NCBI GenBank assembly: GCA_035555315.1 | Contig: DATMGU010000133.1 | Coordinates: forward strand, 1-64,000 | Origin: DATMGU01 sp035555315 | Lineage (GTDB): Bacteria > Pseudomonadota > Alphaproteobacteria > ATCC43930 > CGMCC-115725 | Direction: 5' to 3' | Length of the DNA: 64,000 nucleotides | Part shown: positions 43,959-51,957 of the stretch, piece after piece | Layout of the letters: each line of letters opens with the position of its first letter | Position numbering within the stretch: the first letter of the stretch is position 1 | The notes under the pieces: model-generated | Databases searched by the model: none | What the model was told of the DNA's origin: nothing | The model's input: only the letters and a program-made list of their open reading frames with translations | Translations under genes and position numbers: made by a program

Positions 43959-46900
43959 TCACGCGTCTTCGAGTATGGCGATCGGGTCGCCCCCACGCAC
44001 CAGTTGACCGGGCCGGACCAGGATCTCCCTCACGCGGGCGCGCCGCTCCGACATGACGGGTATTTCCATTTTCATCGCCTCGATGATCGCCACGCGGTCT
44101 CCGGCCTCGACGAGCATCCCGGCATCGACCATGACTTTCCAGACCGTGCCCGACATCGACGCGGCCAAACTCGTACAGCCCGGCGGCAGAACGACAGCCG
44201 CCGCCTCCGCCGCGGGCGCTTCGGAGATGTAGCTGTCGAGCGCTTCGGCCCGCCACCGCGCGCGCTCGGCCCCGAAGGACCGTTGACGCGCCTGCGTGAA
44301 CGCGGCGATGCCGCTGGCATCTCGTTCCAGCATCATCGCGTAATCGGCATAGCTCAGCCGGGTCTCCTCGATGCGCAGCGGGTAGGCGCCATGCGGCAGG
44401 GCCAGCCGCGCCTCGTTGAGTTCCGCCTCGCTCACCTCGAAAAAGCGGATCTGATCGAAATACCGCAGCAGCCACGGATGGCCCGGAGCGAATTCCCGCG
44501 TGGCGCGCCAGGTGTTCCAGACCTGCACCGTGCGGCCGAAGAGCTGGTAGCCGCCTGGCCCTTCCATGCCGTAGATGCACATATAGGCACCGCCGATCCC
44601 CACCGCGTTCTCCGGCGTCCAGGTGCGCGCGGGGTTGTATTTCGTCGTCACGAGGCGATGGCGCGGATCGAGCGGGGTCGCGACCGGCGCACCGAGATAG
44701 ACGTCGCCCAGCCCCATCACCAAGTAGCTCGCGTCGAAGATGACGCGTTTGACAGCCGCCTCGTCCGCGAGGCCGTTGATGCGTCGGATGAACTCGATAT
44801 TCGACGGGCACCACGGCGCGTTCGGCCGAACCAGCTCCTGGTATTTGCGCATGGCCAGTTGAACGGATGGATCGTTCCAGGAGAGCGGCAGATACACGAC
44901 CCGGCTCGGCACCGAGACCGTTCCGACCTCCGGCAATGTCTTCTCGACCTCGGCCAATACCCCGAGGAGCGACGTCCGCGTGATGCGGTCGGGATCGTAC
45001 TGGATCTGCAGGGAGCGGATGCCCGGCGTCAGCTCGGCGATGCCGCGCAACCGCTGCTCGTCGAGCGCCTGCATCAGGCCGTGCACGCGCAGCCGCGTCG
45101 CGAGGTCGAGCGCCATCGGGCCGTATTCGACCAGCAGATCGCGGTCGCCCTGGCGGCGATACGTCACCGGGACTGGACCGTCGGTCCGCATGCCGAGGAT
45201 CGGCGATCCGCTCTCCGGCTTGCTCACGGGGAATGGCCCCGCGATCGGATCGGCCGCGCGCGCGACCGGCTCGAAGCGAACGCTGTCGCCGGGTTTGAGC
45301 TGCCCCAGCTTCCACAGATCCTCCTGCGCCACGACCGCCGGGCACACGAAGCCGCCGAGGCTCGGTCCGTCGGGACCCAGGATGATCGGCGTGTCGCCGG
45401 TGAAGTCGATCGCCCCGATCGCATAGGCGTTGTCGTGGATGTTGGAGGGGTGGAGGCCCGCCTCCCCGCCATCGGGCCGCGCCCATGTGGGCGTGGGTCC
45501 GATGAGACGCACGCCGGTCCGATCGCTGTTGAAGTGAACCTCGTAAGCGGCGCCGAACAACGCGACCATGTCGGCTTCCGTGAAGAAGTCGGGCGCGCCA
45601 TGCGGACCATAGACGACTGCGATCCGCCATGCGTCGGTCAAGGGCGGGAGGGCGTGGGATGAGGCTGACCCGGCGGCCCGCGCGCCAAGCTTGAGCAGGT
45701 CGCCGGTTTTCAGGATGCCCGTCGCATGCCCGCCGAAGCCCCCCAGGGTAAAGGTCGCGCGTGAACCGAACACCAGCGGCGCCTCGAAACCCCCACGTAC
45801 CGCGAGATAACCCCGCTGGCCCGGCCCGCGAATGGCGCCGAGCGTCAGGATCTGCCCCGGTTCGACGGCGATCGGTTCACCGCGGGCGACCGGCACGCCG
45901 TCGAGCTTGGCCTCCATGTCCGCCCCGGCGAGGGCGATGAGCGCGGCGCCGTGGAACCGCAGGGTCGGGCCCGTGACGGTGAACTCCAGTGCCGCCGTCG
46001 CCTCGGCATTGCCGACGATCCGATTGGCGATGCCGAAGGACAGCGCGTCCATCGGTCCGCTCGGCGGCACGCCGACATGCCAGAACCCGATGCGGCCCGG
46101 CAGCTCCTGAAGGCTCGACTGGGTACCGGCCGCCAGCACCTCGATCGCCCGGGGGGCGAAGGCGAAATCGTCGAGGAACGACGTCGCGACCCGACCGGCC
46201 GAGAATGCGGCACTGTTCGCGATGGCCCTGAGATAGTCGAGATTGGTCTCGATCCCGTGGATCGCGGTTTGATCGAGCGCCTCGCGCAGGCGGAGGATCG
46301 CCTCGTCGCGGGTCTCGCCCCGCACGATGATTTTCGCCAGCATCGGATCGTAGAACGGCGTGATTTCCGTTCCCCGCTCGATGAAAGTGTCAACGCGTGG
46401 CCCCGCTGGGAAATCCACCTGGGTGAGCCGGCCGGTGCAGGGCCGGAAGCCTTGGACCGGGCTTTCGGCATAGACCCGAACCTCGATCGCCGCTCCGCTG
46501 GGCGGGCCCCGGGGAGCGGACAGGACGTCCTCCCCCGCCGCTTGCCGGACCATCCACTCGACCAGATCGATACCGGTCACGGCCTCCGTGACCGGATGCT
46601 CGACCTGCAGCCTCGTATTGACCTCCAGGAAGTAGGCTTCATCGCGGGCGCCGTCATAGATGAACTCGACGGTGCCCGCCGATTCGTACGACACCGCCTC
46701 GCCCAGGGCGACGGCCGCCGCCAGCAAGCGCGACCGCGTCTCGTCGCCGATACCCGGCGCCGGTGTTTCCTCGACGATTTTTTGATGGCGCCGCTGCAGC
46801 GAACAGTCGCGTTCGCCGAGGGTGACCACCCGGCCCTTGCCGTCGCCGAAGATCTGCACCTCGATATGGCGCGCCTCGGCGACGAAGCGCTCCAGATAGA

Positions 46901-47486
46901 CGCGGGCATCGCCGAAATTCGCGCGGGCGCTCCGCTGGACCGAGGCGAAACGCTCGATCAGCTCGGCGTCGGACCGGCAGAGCCGCATGCCGATGCCCCC
47001 GCCCCCCGCCGTGCTCTTCAGCATCACCGGATAGCCGACCGCACCGGCCGCCTGGCAGGCCTCTTCGACCGTATCGAGGAGGCCCGATCCCGGCAGCAGC
47101 GGCACGCCGCTGGCGGCGGCGATCTCGCGCGCCGTGTGCTTGAGGCCGAATGCCCTGAGATGCTCCGGCCGAGGCCCGATGAAGGCGATGCCCTCCCCTG
47201 CCAGGGCTTCGGCGAAAACGGCGTTTTCGCTGAGGAAGCCATAACCGGGATGCACCGCCTCGGCACCGCTGCGACGGCAGGCCTCCAAGATCGCCTCGAC
47301 GTTCAGATAACTGTCGGCCGCGGCGGCGGGACCAATCCTGTAGCGCTCATCGGCATCGCGCACCGGCCGCGTGAAGCGGTCCGCATCGGAGTAGATCGCG
47401 ACGGACGTCACACCCAGATGCGTCAAGCTCCGCGAGATCCGGCCAAGGATCTCGCCCCGGTTGGCGATCAGGACCTTCCTGAACAC
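43959..47486 (-). CDS. Urea/guanidine carboxylase (biotin-dependent)
   Basis: 1175 residues. Biotin carboxylase domain first (MFRKVLIANRGEI; ATP loop AGGGGIGM at 160-167; YFLEVNTRLQVEHPVTE). The KipA-like carboxyltransferase half starts at about 480 (GFWHVGVPPSGPMDALSF); the KipI-like half lies around 775-1000. A C-terminal biotinyl domain has EAMKMEIPV as the biotinylation site. The length matches single-chain bacterial urea carboxylases. It carboxylates urea to allophanate or guanidine to carboxyguanidine with ATP and bicarbonate. The two DUF1989 genes upstream favour guanidine. Confidence 0.92.
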   Translation of the reverse strand: MFRKVLIANRGEILGRISRSLTHLGVTSVAIYSDADRFTRPVRDADERYRIGPAAAADSYLNVEAILEACRRSGAEAVHPGYGFLSENAVFAEALAGEGIAFIGPRPEHLRAFGLKHTAREIAAASGVPLLPGSGLLDTVEEACQAAGAVGYPVMLKSTAGGGGIGMRLCRSDAELIERFASVQRSARANFGDARVYLERFVAEARHIEVQIFGDGKGRVVTLGERDCSLQRRHQKIVEETPAPGIGDETRSRLLAAAVALGEAVSYESAGTVEFIYDGARDEAYFLEVNTRLQVEHPVTEAVTGIDLVEWMVRQAAGEDVLSAPRGPPSGAAIEVRVYAESPVQGFRPCTGRLTQVDFPAGPRVDTFIERGTEITPFYDPMLAKIIVRGETRDEAILRLREALDQTAIHGIETNLDYLRAIANSAAFSAGRVATSFLDDFAFAPRAIEVLAAGTQSSLQELPGRIGFWHVGVPPSGPMDALSFGIANRIVGNAEATAALEFTVTGPTLRFHGAALIALAGADMEAKLDGVPVARGEPIAVEPGQILTLGAIRGPGQRGYLAVRGGFEAPLVFGSRATFTLGGFGGHATGILKTGDLLKLGARAAGSASSHALPPLTDAWRIAVVYGPHGAPDFFTEADMVALFGAAYEVHFNSDRTGVRLIGPTPTWARPDGGEAGLHPSNIHDNAYAIGAIDFTGDTPIILGPDGPSLGGFVCPAVVAQEDLWKLGQLKPGDSVRFEPVARAADPIAGPFPVSKPESGSPILGMRTDGPVPVTYRRQGDRDLLVEYGPMALDLATRLRVHGLMQALDEQRLRGIAELTPGIRSLQIQYDPDRITRTSLLGVLAEVEKTLPEVGTVSVPSRVVYLPLSWNDPSVQLAMRKYQELVRPNAPWCPSNIEFIRRINGLADEAAVKRVIFDASYLVMGLGDVYLGAPVATPLDPRHRLVTTKYNPARTWTPENAVGIGGAYMCIYGMEGPGGYQLFGRTVQVWNTWRATREFAPGHPWLLRYFDQIRFFEVSEAELNEARLALPHGAYPLRIEETRLSYADYAMMLERDASGIAAFTQARQRSFGAERARWRAEALDSYISEAPAAEAAAVVLPPGCTSLAASMSGTVWKVMVDAGMLVEAGDRVAIIEAMKMEIPVMSERRARVREILVRPGQLVRGGDPIAILEDA

Positions 47487-47499
47487 GGCGGATCAGGGA

Positions 47500-48156
47500 T
47501 CAGGACTGCGCTCTGTCCCAGACAAGCAGGCGGATCGGCGTCGGATGGAAGCCGTTGCAGGGATTGTTGACCTGCGGGCAGTTGGAGAGGACGCAGAGCA
47601 CATCCATCGCCGCTTCCAGATCCACATAGGAGCCGCCCTCGGAGATGCCGTCATCGATGACCAGATCGCCGTTCGAGGCGATCGGGACGTTCATGAAGAA
47701 ATTGAGGTTGGGGACGATGTCCCGCTTCGACATGCCGTATTTGCTGACCTCCAGCAGGAAGTTCTCGCGGCAGGCATGGAGATACTTCGTCTCGTGGCCG
47801 AACCGCACCGTATTGGACTCGCAGGAGCATGCCCCGGCGGAGGTGTCATGCCGGCCGCAGCTATCGGCCACGACCGTCAGCATCACACGACCCTCATTCG
47901 AAACGAGGCTAGTGCCGGCACCGATATAGGCGGAGCCCTGCGCGCGCAGCGTGTCTTGCGCGCTGTACCGCTCCTGGGTATCGGCCGCGTTGTAAAACAG
48001 CGCATCGACCGCTTGCTGACCATGCACATCGACCATGCGCAGGATCTGCCCCTGGCGGATCACCCCCGACCAAGGAGCCCGGGCCGGCACCGTGATATCG
48101 AGCACCGCCATCGCCGGGTCGAGTTGCGGCACGGCCTTGGACTGCTGTTCCACCAT
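47500..48156 (-). CDS. DUF1989 family protein, urea-carboxylase-associated 2 / carboxyguanidine deiminase subunit
   Basis: 218 residues. Cys/His-rich metal site VADSCGRHDTSAGACSCES, then YLHACRENFLLEVSKYGMSK, PNLNFFMNVPI and CPQVNNPCNGFHPTPI. DUF1989 pairs next to 'urea carboxylase' genes were shown in the literature to form carboxyguanidine deiminase (CgdAB), converting carboxyguanidine to allophanate. It lies nine bases from the upstream paralogue and 13 bases from the carboxylase gene. Confidence 0.88.
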   Translation of the reverse strand: MVEQQSKAVPQLDPAMAVLDITVPARAPWSGVIRQGQILRMVDVHGQQAVDALFYNAADTQERYSAQDTLRAQGSAYIGAGTSLVSNEGRVMLTVVADSCGRHDTSAGACSCESNTVRFGHETKYLHACRENFLLEVSKYGMSKRDIVPNLNFFMNVPIASNGDLVIDDGISEGGSYVDLEAAMDVLCVLSNCPQVNNPCNGFHPTPIRLLVWDRAQS

Positions 48157-48165
48157 CGTACTCTC

Positions 48166-48996
48166 CTAAGACCGCAGCCAAGCCTCGGTATTCTGAAACC
48201 CGCGCTCGGCCTCGATGCCCGCCGCGCGGCAAAGGTCGGCGCCCTCGCCGGCTGGTGCGCGGAACCGGACGATCTCAACCGGCTCCGGCCCGTAGGACGG
48301 CGCCGGATCGAGGGGATGCGGGCACGTCGAGAGCGCCAGGATGAGATCCATCTCGGCACGCAGATCGACGAAGTCGCCAGGCTGCCGGCGGGTGGTATCG
48401 AAGGTGAAATGACCGTCATCGTCGACGCCGACCGGGGCGAAGAGCGTGATGCAGGACGGGATATCCCGTCGCCCCAGCCCATGCTTGCCGGCCGCGAGAA
48501 CGAAGTTGTCGCGCGTATTGCGAAGCCGCGGGTGATCGCCATACCGCTGCCTCACGCTCTCGGACGTCGAACCGCCGACCAGCGCGTCATGCGCCCCGCC
48601 CGTCGTATCCTCGCGGACCGAGAGGAGGACGCGGCCCATATCCGAGAAGATCACCCGCCCCTTCCGGAGCGAGGTGGACCATTGCAGCTTAATCGTATCG
48701 GCATAGTTGATCCGCTCGGCGGTGTCGTGACGGTTCCAGGCCAGCACGGCGACCGCGGCTTTGCCGGTGGTGTTGAGGACGCGGACCGCATCGCCGCGAT
48801 TGAGCAGCAGTGTCGTGTACCATCCGCCGGGGATGGTCTCGCGCTGGAGCACGCTCGCGGGATCGAGGGGCGCCTCGCCGCGCGATGTCGGCGGTGGCAA
48901 GGCCTGCGGCGCCTTGCCCGTACCCGCCGCCTTGAGTGCCTCATAGCGCCGCCGGTTCGCGTCGATCTCGGCGCGTTCCTCAGCCGTCACGTCCAT
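48166..48996 (-). CDS. DUF1989 family protein, urea-carboxylase-associated 1 / carboxyguanidine deiminase subunit
   Basis: 276 residues. Same fold as the next gene: LQRETIPGGWYTTLLLNRGD, VAVLAWNRHDTAERINYADT, LLSVREDTTGGAHDALVGG, NFVLAAGKHGLGRRDIP and CPHPLDPAPSYGPEPVEI. The metal-site cysteines of the partner are mostly absent here (TTGGAHD instead of the Cys cluster), consistent with one structural and one catalytic subunit (inference). First gene of the four-gene operon ending with the amidase. Confidence 0.87.
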   Translation of the reverse strand: MDVTAEERAEIDANRRRYEALKAAGTGKAPQALPPPTSRGEAPLDPASVLQRETIPGGWYTTLLLNRGDAVRVLNTTGKAAVAVLAWNRHDTAERINYADTIKLQWSTSLRKGRVIFSDMGRVLLSVREDTTGGAHDALVGGSTSESVRQRYGDHPRLRNTRDNFVLAAGKHGLGRRDIPSCITLFAPVGVDDDGHFTFDTTRRQPGDFVDLRAEMDLILALSTCPHPLDPAPSYGPEPVEIVRFRAPAGEGADLCRAAGIEAERGFQNTEAWLRS

Positions 48997-49031
48997 CGAT
49001 GCCCCTCGGTCGGAAGAAAATCACCGGACGA

Positions 49032-49050
49032 GGCATGCATCGAGCATGCC
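49032..49050. promoter_or_regulatory. Inverted repeat upstream of the carboxylase operon
   Basis: GGCATGC-ATCGA-GCATGCC is a perfect 7-base inverted repeat 36-54 bases before the first DUF1989 start codon. It may be a regulator operator or a hairpin ending the transcript of the small gene upstream (no T-tract on that strand). I looked for, and did not find, a guanidine-I riboswitch here. Confidence 0.4.
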
Positions 49051-49127
49051 GCCCGAAGCCTACGTCGAAGCGCGCCGGAACCGACCTAAGCGGGGGCTTC
49101 CGCCGGGGTTTCGAGCTACCTGTCCGG

Positions 49128-49406
49128 CTATTTCGCCTCGTCCTTCCCGACGAGCGAGTTCCAGGCCGAGGAGAAGCCGGCACCCACGGCATGGGCCGCG
49201 GTCGTAACGCCGTGGCCGACCTCGATCGCCGCGTCGCGGACACCGTGACCAACCTGGACGGCGGCGTCCCGCGTGCCCTGGCCGACAGCCCGGCCATCCG
49301 TCTTCGCCTGGTCGACGACCGAACCATTGTCGGCGTCGGCCAACGCGAGGGAAGATGCCCCGACGATCGAGGCGAACAGGAAAAGGATCAGAAAGCTGCG
49401 ACGCAT
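49128..49406 (-). CDS. Small secreted protein with 11-residue repeats
   Basis: 92 residues from ATG 49406 (GGAGAT upstream). A signal peptide (RRSFLILFLFASIVGASSLALA) is followed by four consecutive 11-residue units starting at residues 41, 52, 63 and 74: VGQGTRDAAVQ, VGHGVRDAAIE, VGHGVTTAAHA, VGAGFSSAWNS. Undecad repeats with Ala/Val on one face form 11/3 amphipathic helices, as in LEA-like and apolipoprotein-like proteins. Probably periplasmic and membrane- or envelope-associated; function unknown. Confidence 0.7.
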   Translation of the reverse strand: MRRSFLILFLFASIVGASSLALADADNGSVVDQAKTDGRAVGQGTRDAAVQVGHGVRDAAIEVGHGVTTAAHAVGAGFSSAWNSLVGKDEAK

Positions 49407-49620
49407 GATTTCATCTCCACTAGCCTCACCCAACTGCGCGGCATCGGGCCGACTGGCAAACAATAGGGCGGCCAGCCACTCACCGCCAAGTATCCCACCT
49501 TTATAACGCCCGACGCCCGCGGAATAGTTCCCGATCGTGCGATAAGGGGCGCCGCGCGCCCAAAGCAAGTGACCATTCTATGGCGTCACCGGCTATCCGA
49601 AGGTTTGTTATTTATGGAAC

Positions 49621-49641
49621 TTGCGCATATGATGTGCGCAA
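49621..49641. promoter_or_regulatory. Inverted repeat, probable CcdA operator
   Basis: TTGCGCA-TATGATG-TGCGCAA: perfect 7-base arms with a 7-base spacer, centred 34 bases before the ccdA start in an AT-rich promoter-like stretch (GGTTTGTTATTTATGG just upstream). CcdA-type antitoxins repress their own operon at such sites. Confidence 0.6.
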
Positions 49642-49664
49642 TGACAACGTGCGGAGACGGTGCC

Positions 49665-49913
49665 ATGGCGCCATATAAGATCTCGGAAAGCGCACCTCGC
49701 AGGCGAACGAATCTGTCGATCGCTGAGGATCTCGTTGCCCAGGCCAAGCAGTTCGACATCAACCTTTCCCGCGCGGCCGAACAGGGGATCGCGGCGGCCG
49801 TTGCCGAGGTGCGGCGCGAACACTGGCGCCAAGAGAACAAAGCCGCGATTGAGGGATACAACGCCTGGATCGATAGGAACGGCTTGCCGCTTGCCCGCTA
49901 TCGGCAGTTTTGA
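49665..49913 (+). CDS. ccdA: CcdA-type antitoxin
   Basis: 82 residues from ATG 49665. Ribbon-helix-helix N-terminal half (RRRTNLSIAEDLVAQAKQFD then INLSRAAEQG) and a C-terminal toxin-binding arm with the EHWRQENKAAIEGYNAWIDRNG signature that parallels the E. coli CcdA arm. The upstream frame (32 codons) contains the operator and is not coding. TGATG junction with ccdB. Confidence 0.9.
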   Translation: MAPYKISESAPRRRTNLSIAEDLVAQAKQFDINLSRAAEQGIAAAVAEVRREHWRQENKAAIEGYNAWIDRNGLPLARYRQF

Positions 49914-50209
49914 TGCGCGACGATGTGTATGCGGATCCGTCGGGTTCCGGCCTGTTGCTCGACGTCCAATCGGACCTCCTGAGCAATTTGGCTACCCGGG
50001 TTGTCGTGCCTTTACGCCTGCCGGACGATAGCCCTCCACCGATCGGCGGCTTGAACCCGATTTTCGAGATCGCCGGTCGGAAATATGTGATGGCAACCTC
50101 GCTGCTTTCGGCAATTCCCGCTCGGGAGGTGACGGTGCCGGTCGGGAACCTAAGCCGGCACCATTCAACCATCATGAACGCGCTCGATTTCCTGCTATCC
50201 GGATACTGA
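49913..50209 (+). CDS. ccdB: CcdB-type toxin, variant C terminus
   Basis: 98 residues from the ATG sharing a base with the antitoxin stop. CcdB landmarks: VYADPSG, LLLDVQSDLL, VVPL, LNPIFEIAGRKYVMAT, AIP, VGNLSRHHSTIMNALDFL. E. coli CcdB poisons gyrase through its last residues, especially Trp99 and Ile101 of the terminal WGI. Here the end is L95-S96-G97-Y98, so the tryptophan and isoleucine are replaced. The protein may be inactive or act on gyrase differently. Confidence 0.88.
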   Translation: MRDDVYADPSGSGLLLDVQSDLLSNLATRVVVPLRLPDDSPPPIGGLNPIFEIAGRKYVMATSLLSAIPAREVTVPVGNLSRHHSTIMNALDFLLSGY

Positions 50210-50284
50210 CCGTTCGCGATCCATAACTCGAAAACCCCGGCAGCCGATGAAGCGCGGTGACGTGGTGACGGTCGCCGCGAGCCC

Positions 50285-50339
50285 TTGACCAAACTTGACC
50301 ATCCACACCCAATCTGGCAAGGTAGACCAATCTTGACCA
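50285..50339. promoter_or_regulatory. Four phased TTGACCA-type heptamers upstream of the phd-vapC pair
   Basis: TTGACCA occurs at 50285-50291, 50295-50301 and 50333-50339, and a one-mismatch TAGACCA at 50323-50329. They form two pairs, each with a 10-base period, set 38 bases apart, ending 11 bases before the antitoxin start. Ten-base phasing places the sites on one face of the helix, as for cooperative operators. Confidence 0.5.
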
Positions 50340-50350
50340 AAGTCCGTGAA

Positions 50351-50593
50351 ATGGAAACGATAAACCTATACGAAGCGAAGACGAAGCTGTCTCAGCTCGT
50401 CGAGCGCGCCGCTGCTGGCGAAGAAATCATTATTGCCAAAGCCGGACGTCCCCTCGCGCGCTTGGTCCCCTTGAACAAGCGGCGTGAACCTCGTCCGCTT
50501 GGACTGTTCAAGGGACTGGCCAGCATCCACGCCGATTTCGATGCCCCATTGCCAGACGCGATGAGCGCGGCGTTCCGAGGCGAGGATGCGTGA
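50351..50593 (+). CDS. Phd/YefM-family antitoxin
   Basis: 80 residues from ATG 50351. METINLYEAKTKLSQLVERA, then GEEIIIAKAGRPLARLVPL, is the canonical Phd/YefM DNA-binding core; the tail FDAPLPDAMSAAFRGEDA binds the toxin. Its stop overlaps the toxin GTG by four bases (GTGA). It is 141 bases downstream of ccdB, making this a tandem of two unrelated toxin-antitoxin modules. Confidence 0.92.
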   Translation: METINLYEAKTKLSQLVERAAAGEEIIIAKAGRPLARLVPLNKRREPRPLGLFKGLASIHADFDAPLPDAMSAAFRGEDA

Positions 50594-50979
50594 GGCTGCT
50601 CCTCGATACTCATATCTTCATCTGGGCCTGCGTGGAGCCGCGACGACTGTCGGGCGCTGAACGGGAAGCGATTTCGAGTTCGGATAACGATGTCTTCGTC
50701 AGCGCCGCGAGCGCCTGGGAGATCGCCATCAAACGGACGCTCGGCCGCCTTGAGTTCCCGGTCGAGCGTTTCGAGGAATTTGTCGCTGCGATGAGTTTCG
50801 AGCCCCTGCCGATGATGTCGACTCACGCCATCGCGGCAGGTGGACTTCCCCGCCATCACGACGACCCTTTCGACCGAATGCTGATCGCCCAAACCAAGGT
50901 TGAAGGGGCGACGATAGTGACGCAGGACCGGAAATTTTCGATGTACGACGTGTCGATCTTCGGCACATCCGGCAAATGA
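50590..50979 (+). CDS. vapC: PIN-domain toxin VapC
   Basis: 129 residues from GTG 50590. PIN residues: D6 in LLLDTHIFIWA, E in SAWEIAIKRTLGRL, D in HHDDPFDRMLIAQ and D in IVTQDRKF. Predicted Mg-dependent ribonuclease. It shares family and order with the vapBC pair at 29982-30598 but is clearly diverged from it. Confidence 0.92.
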   Translation: MRLLLDTHIFIWACVEPRRLSGAEREAISSSDNDVFVSAASAWEIAIKRTLGRLEFPVERFEEFVAAMSFEPLPMMSTHAIAAGGLPRHHDDPFDRMLIAQTKVEGATIVTQDRKFSMYDVSIFGTSGK

Positions 50980-51024
50980 CGTTTAATTGCAGATTGGAAA
51001 AGGCGCGACACCGCGCGCCGTCCC

Positions 51025-51957
51025 TTACCCGAGCCGCGCGATCTCCGCCCTGAACGCCTCCGTCCCCGCGACCACCTGGTCCAGGATCGCGTCCAGCGCC
51101 CAGAACCGCTCGCGCACGTCGAAATCGATAACCCGGCATCGGATGGACGCGAAGGTGCCAAGGCGCTGGTGGTACATCTTCGCCAAGGCCGGATAGCCAA
51201 ACGCCTCGGACAGTGCCGCCAGCACCAGAAAGGTGTTGAGCCGGTCGCCCAGTTCGGCATGCCGGTCGCCCTCGCGGCGCAACCACTGGTACAGGTCGGG
51301 GTGGAAGTTGGTGAACACGCCCGTGAAGCCGCGTGAGCCGGCACGCATCGCGTCGCGGGCGATGGCGGCGTTGGCGTTTACGATGGCCAGCGGCGACCCG
51401 GCGGCGAGCGCCACCCGGCGCTTCATGGTCGGCAAGTCGCAGCTCACATCCTTCAGCAGGATGAAACGCCCGGTGTCGATGCAGCCCCGCAACTCGTCAT
51501 CGGAGAGCAGCCGGCGGAACGGCGCGGGGCATTCATAAAGCCCGAGCGGGATATCGCCGGGCAGACGCCGCAGCAGGGCGCCGAGCGTGTCGCGAAACGC
51601 CGCCGCGCCCTGCTTCGCCGGATCGAGATGATTGGTGACCAGCACCACCGCGTCGGCGCCGGTTTCGGCGGCGACGGTCAATTCGGCCACCTGGTCGTCG
51701 ATCGCGTCGCTGATATGGCCGGAGACCACCACCGGCACACGCCCGGCGACGTGGCGCACCACGAAGCGCCCGAGCGCGCCGCGCTCCTCCAGGGTCAGGC
51801 GCTGCATCTCGCTGGACTGGCACACGGCGAACAGCGCATCGACGCCATGGGCGAGATACCACTCGATCAGCCGCTCCAGCCCGGCATAGTCGATCATGCC
51901 CTCCTCGGTGAAGGGGGTGATCATCACGGGAATGATACCGTCGATCATCTTGGTCAT
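51025..51957 (-). CDS. DapA (DHDPS/NAL) family lyase
   Basis: 310 residues from ATG 51957. Class I aldolase marks: a Tyr in PLGLYECPAPFRR (the YNxP position), Schiff-base Lys in ILLKDVSCD, and SSEMQRLTLEER in the substrate loop. It differs from the window's other DapA-family enzyme. The start overlaps the kinase stop by four bases, so it likely cleaves or dehydrates a keto-sugar acid linked to the kinase and MFS importer. No exact substrate assigned. Confidence 0.87.
   Translation of the reverse strand: MTKMIDGIIPVMITPFTEEGMIDYAGLERLIEWYLAHGVDALFAVCQSSEMQRLTLEERGALGRFVVRHVAGRVPVVVSGHISDAIDDQVAELTVAAETGADAVVLVTNHLDPAKQGAAAFRDTLGALLRRLPGDIPLGLYECPAPFRRLLSDDELRGCIDTGRFILLKDVSCDLPTMKRRVALAAGSPLAIVNANAAIARDAMRAGSRGFTGVFTNFHPDLYQWLRREGDRHAELGDRLNTFLVLAALSEAFGYPALAKMYHQRLGTFASIRCRVIDFDVRERFWALDAILDQVVAGTEAFRAEIARLG

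Noticed and set aside
42604..45630. 1008-codon frame covering the amidase and part of the carboxylase
   Set aside because: Only the last 433 codons (from 43905) are the amidase; the rest is an out-of-frame reading of the carboxylase gene, not a fusion.
49024..49033. CCGGACGAGG, resembling the start of a guanidine-III riboswitch
   Set aside because: It lies on the plus strand, antisense to the carboxylase operon, and the remaining conserved parts (GUACCCGG and the AGGACAAGACG stretch) are absent. A guanidine-I pattern was also not found on the minus strand.
49547..49561. GGGCGC-CGC-GCGCCC hairpin before ccdA
   Set aside because: Short GC hairpins are frequent by chance in this base composition; no T-tract and no obvious gene end for it to serve.
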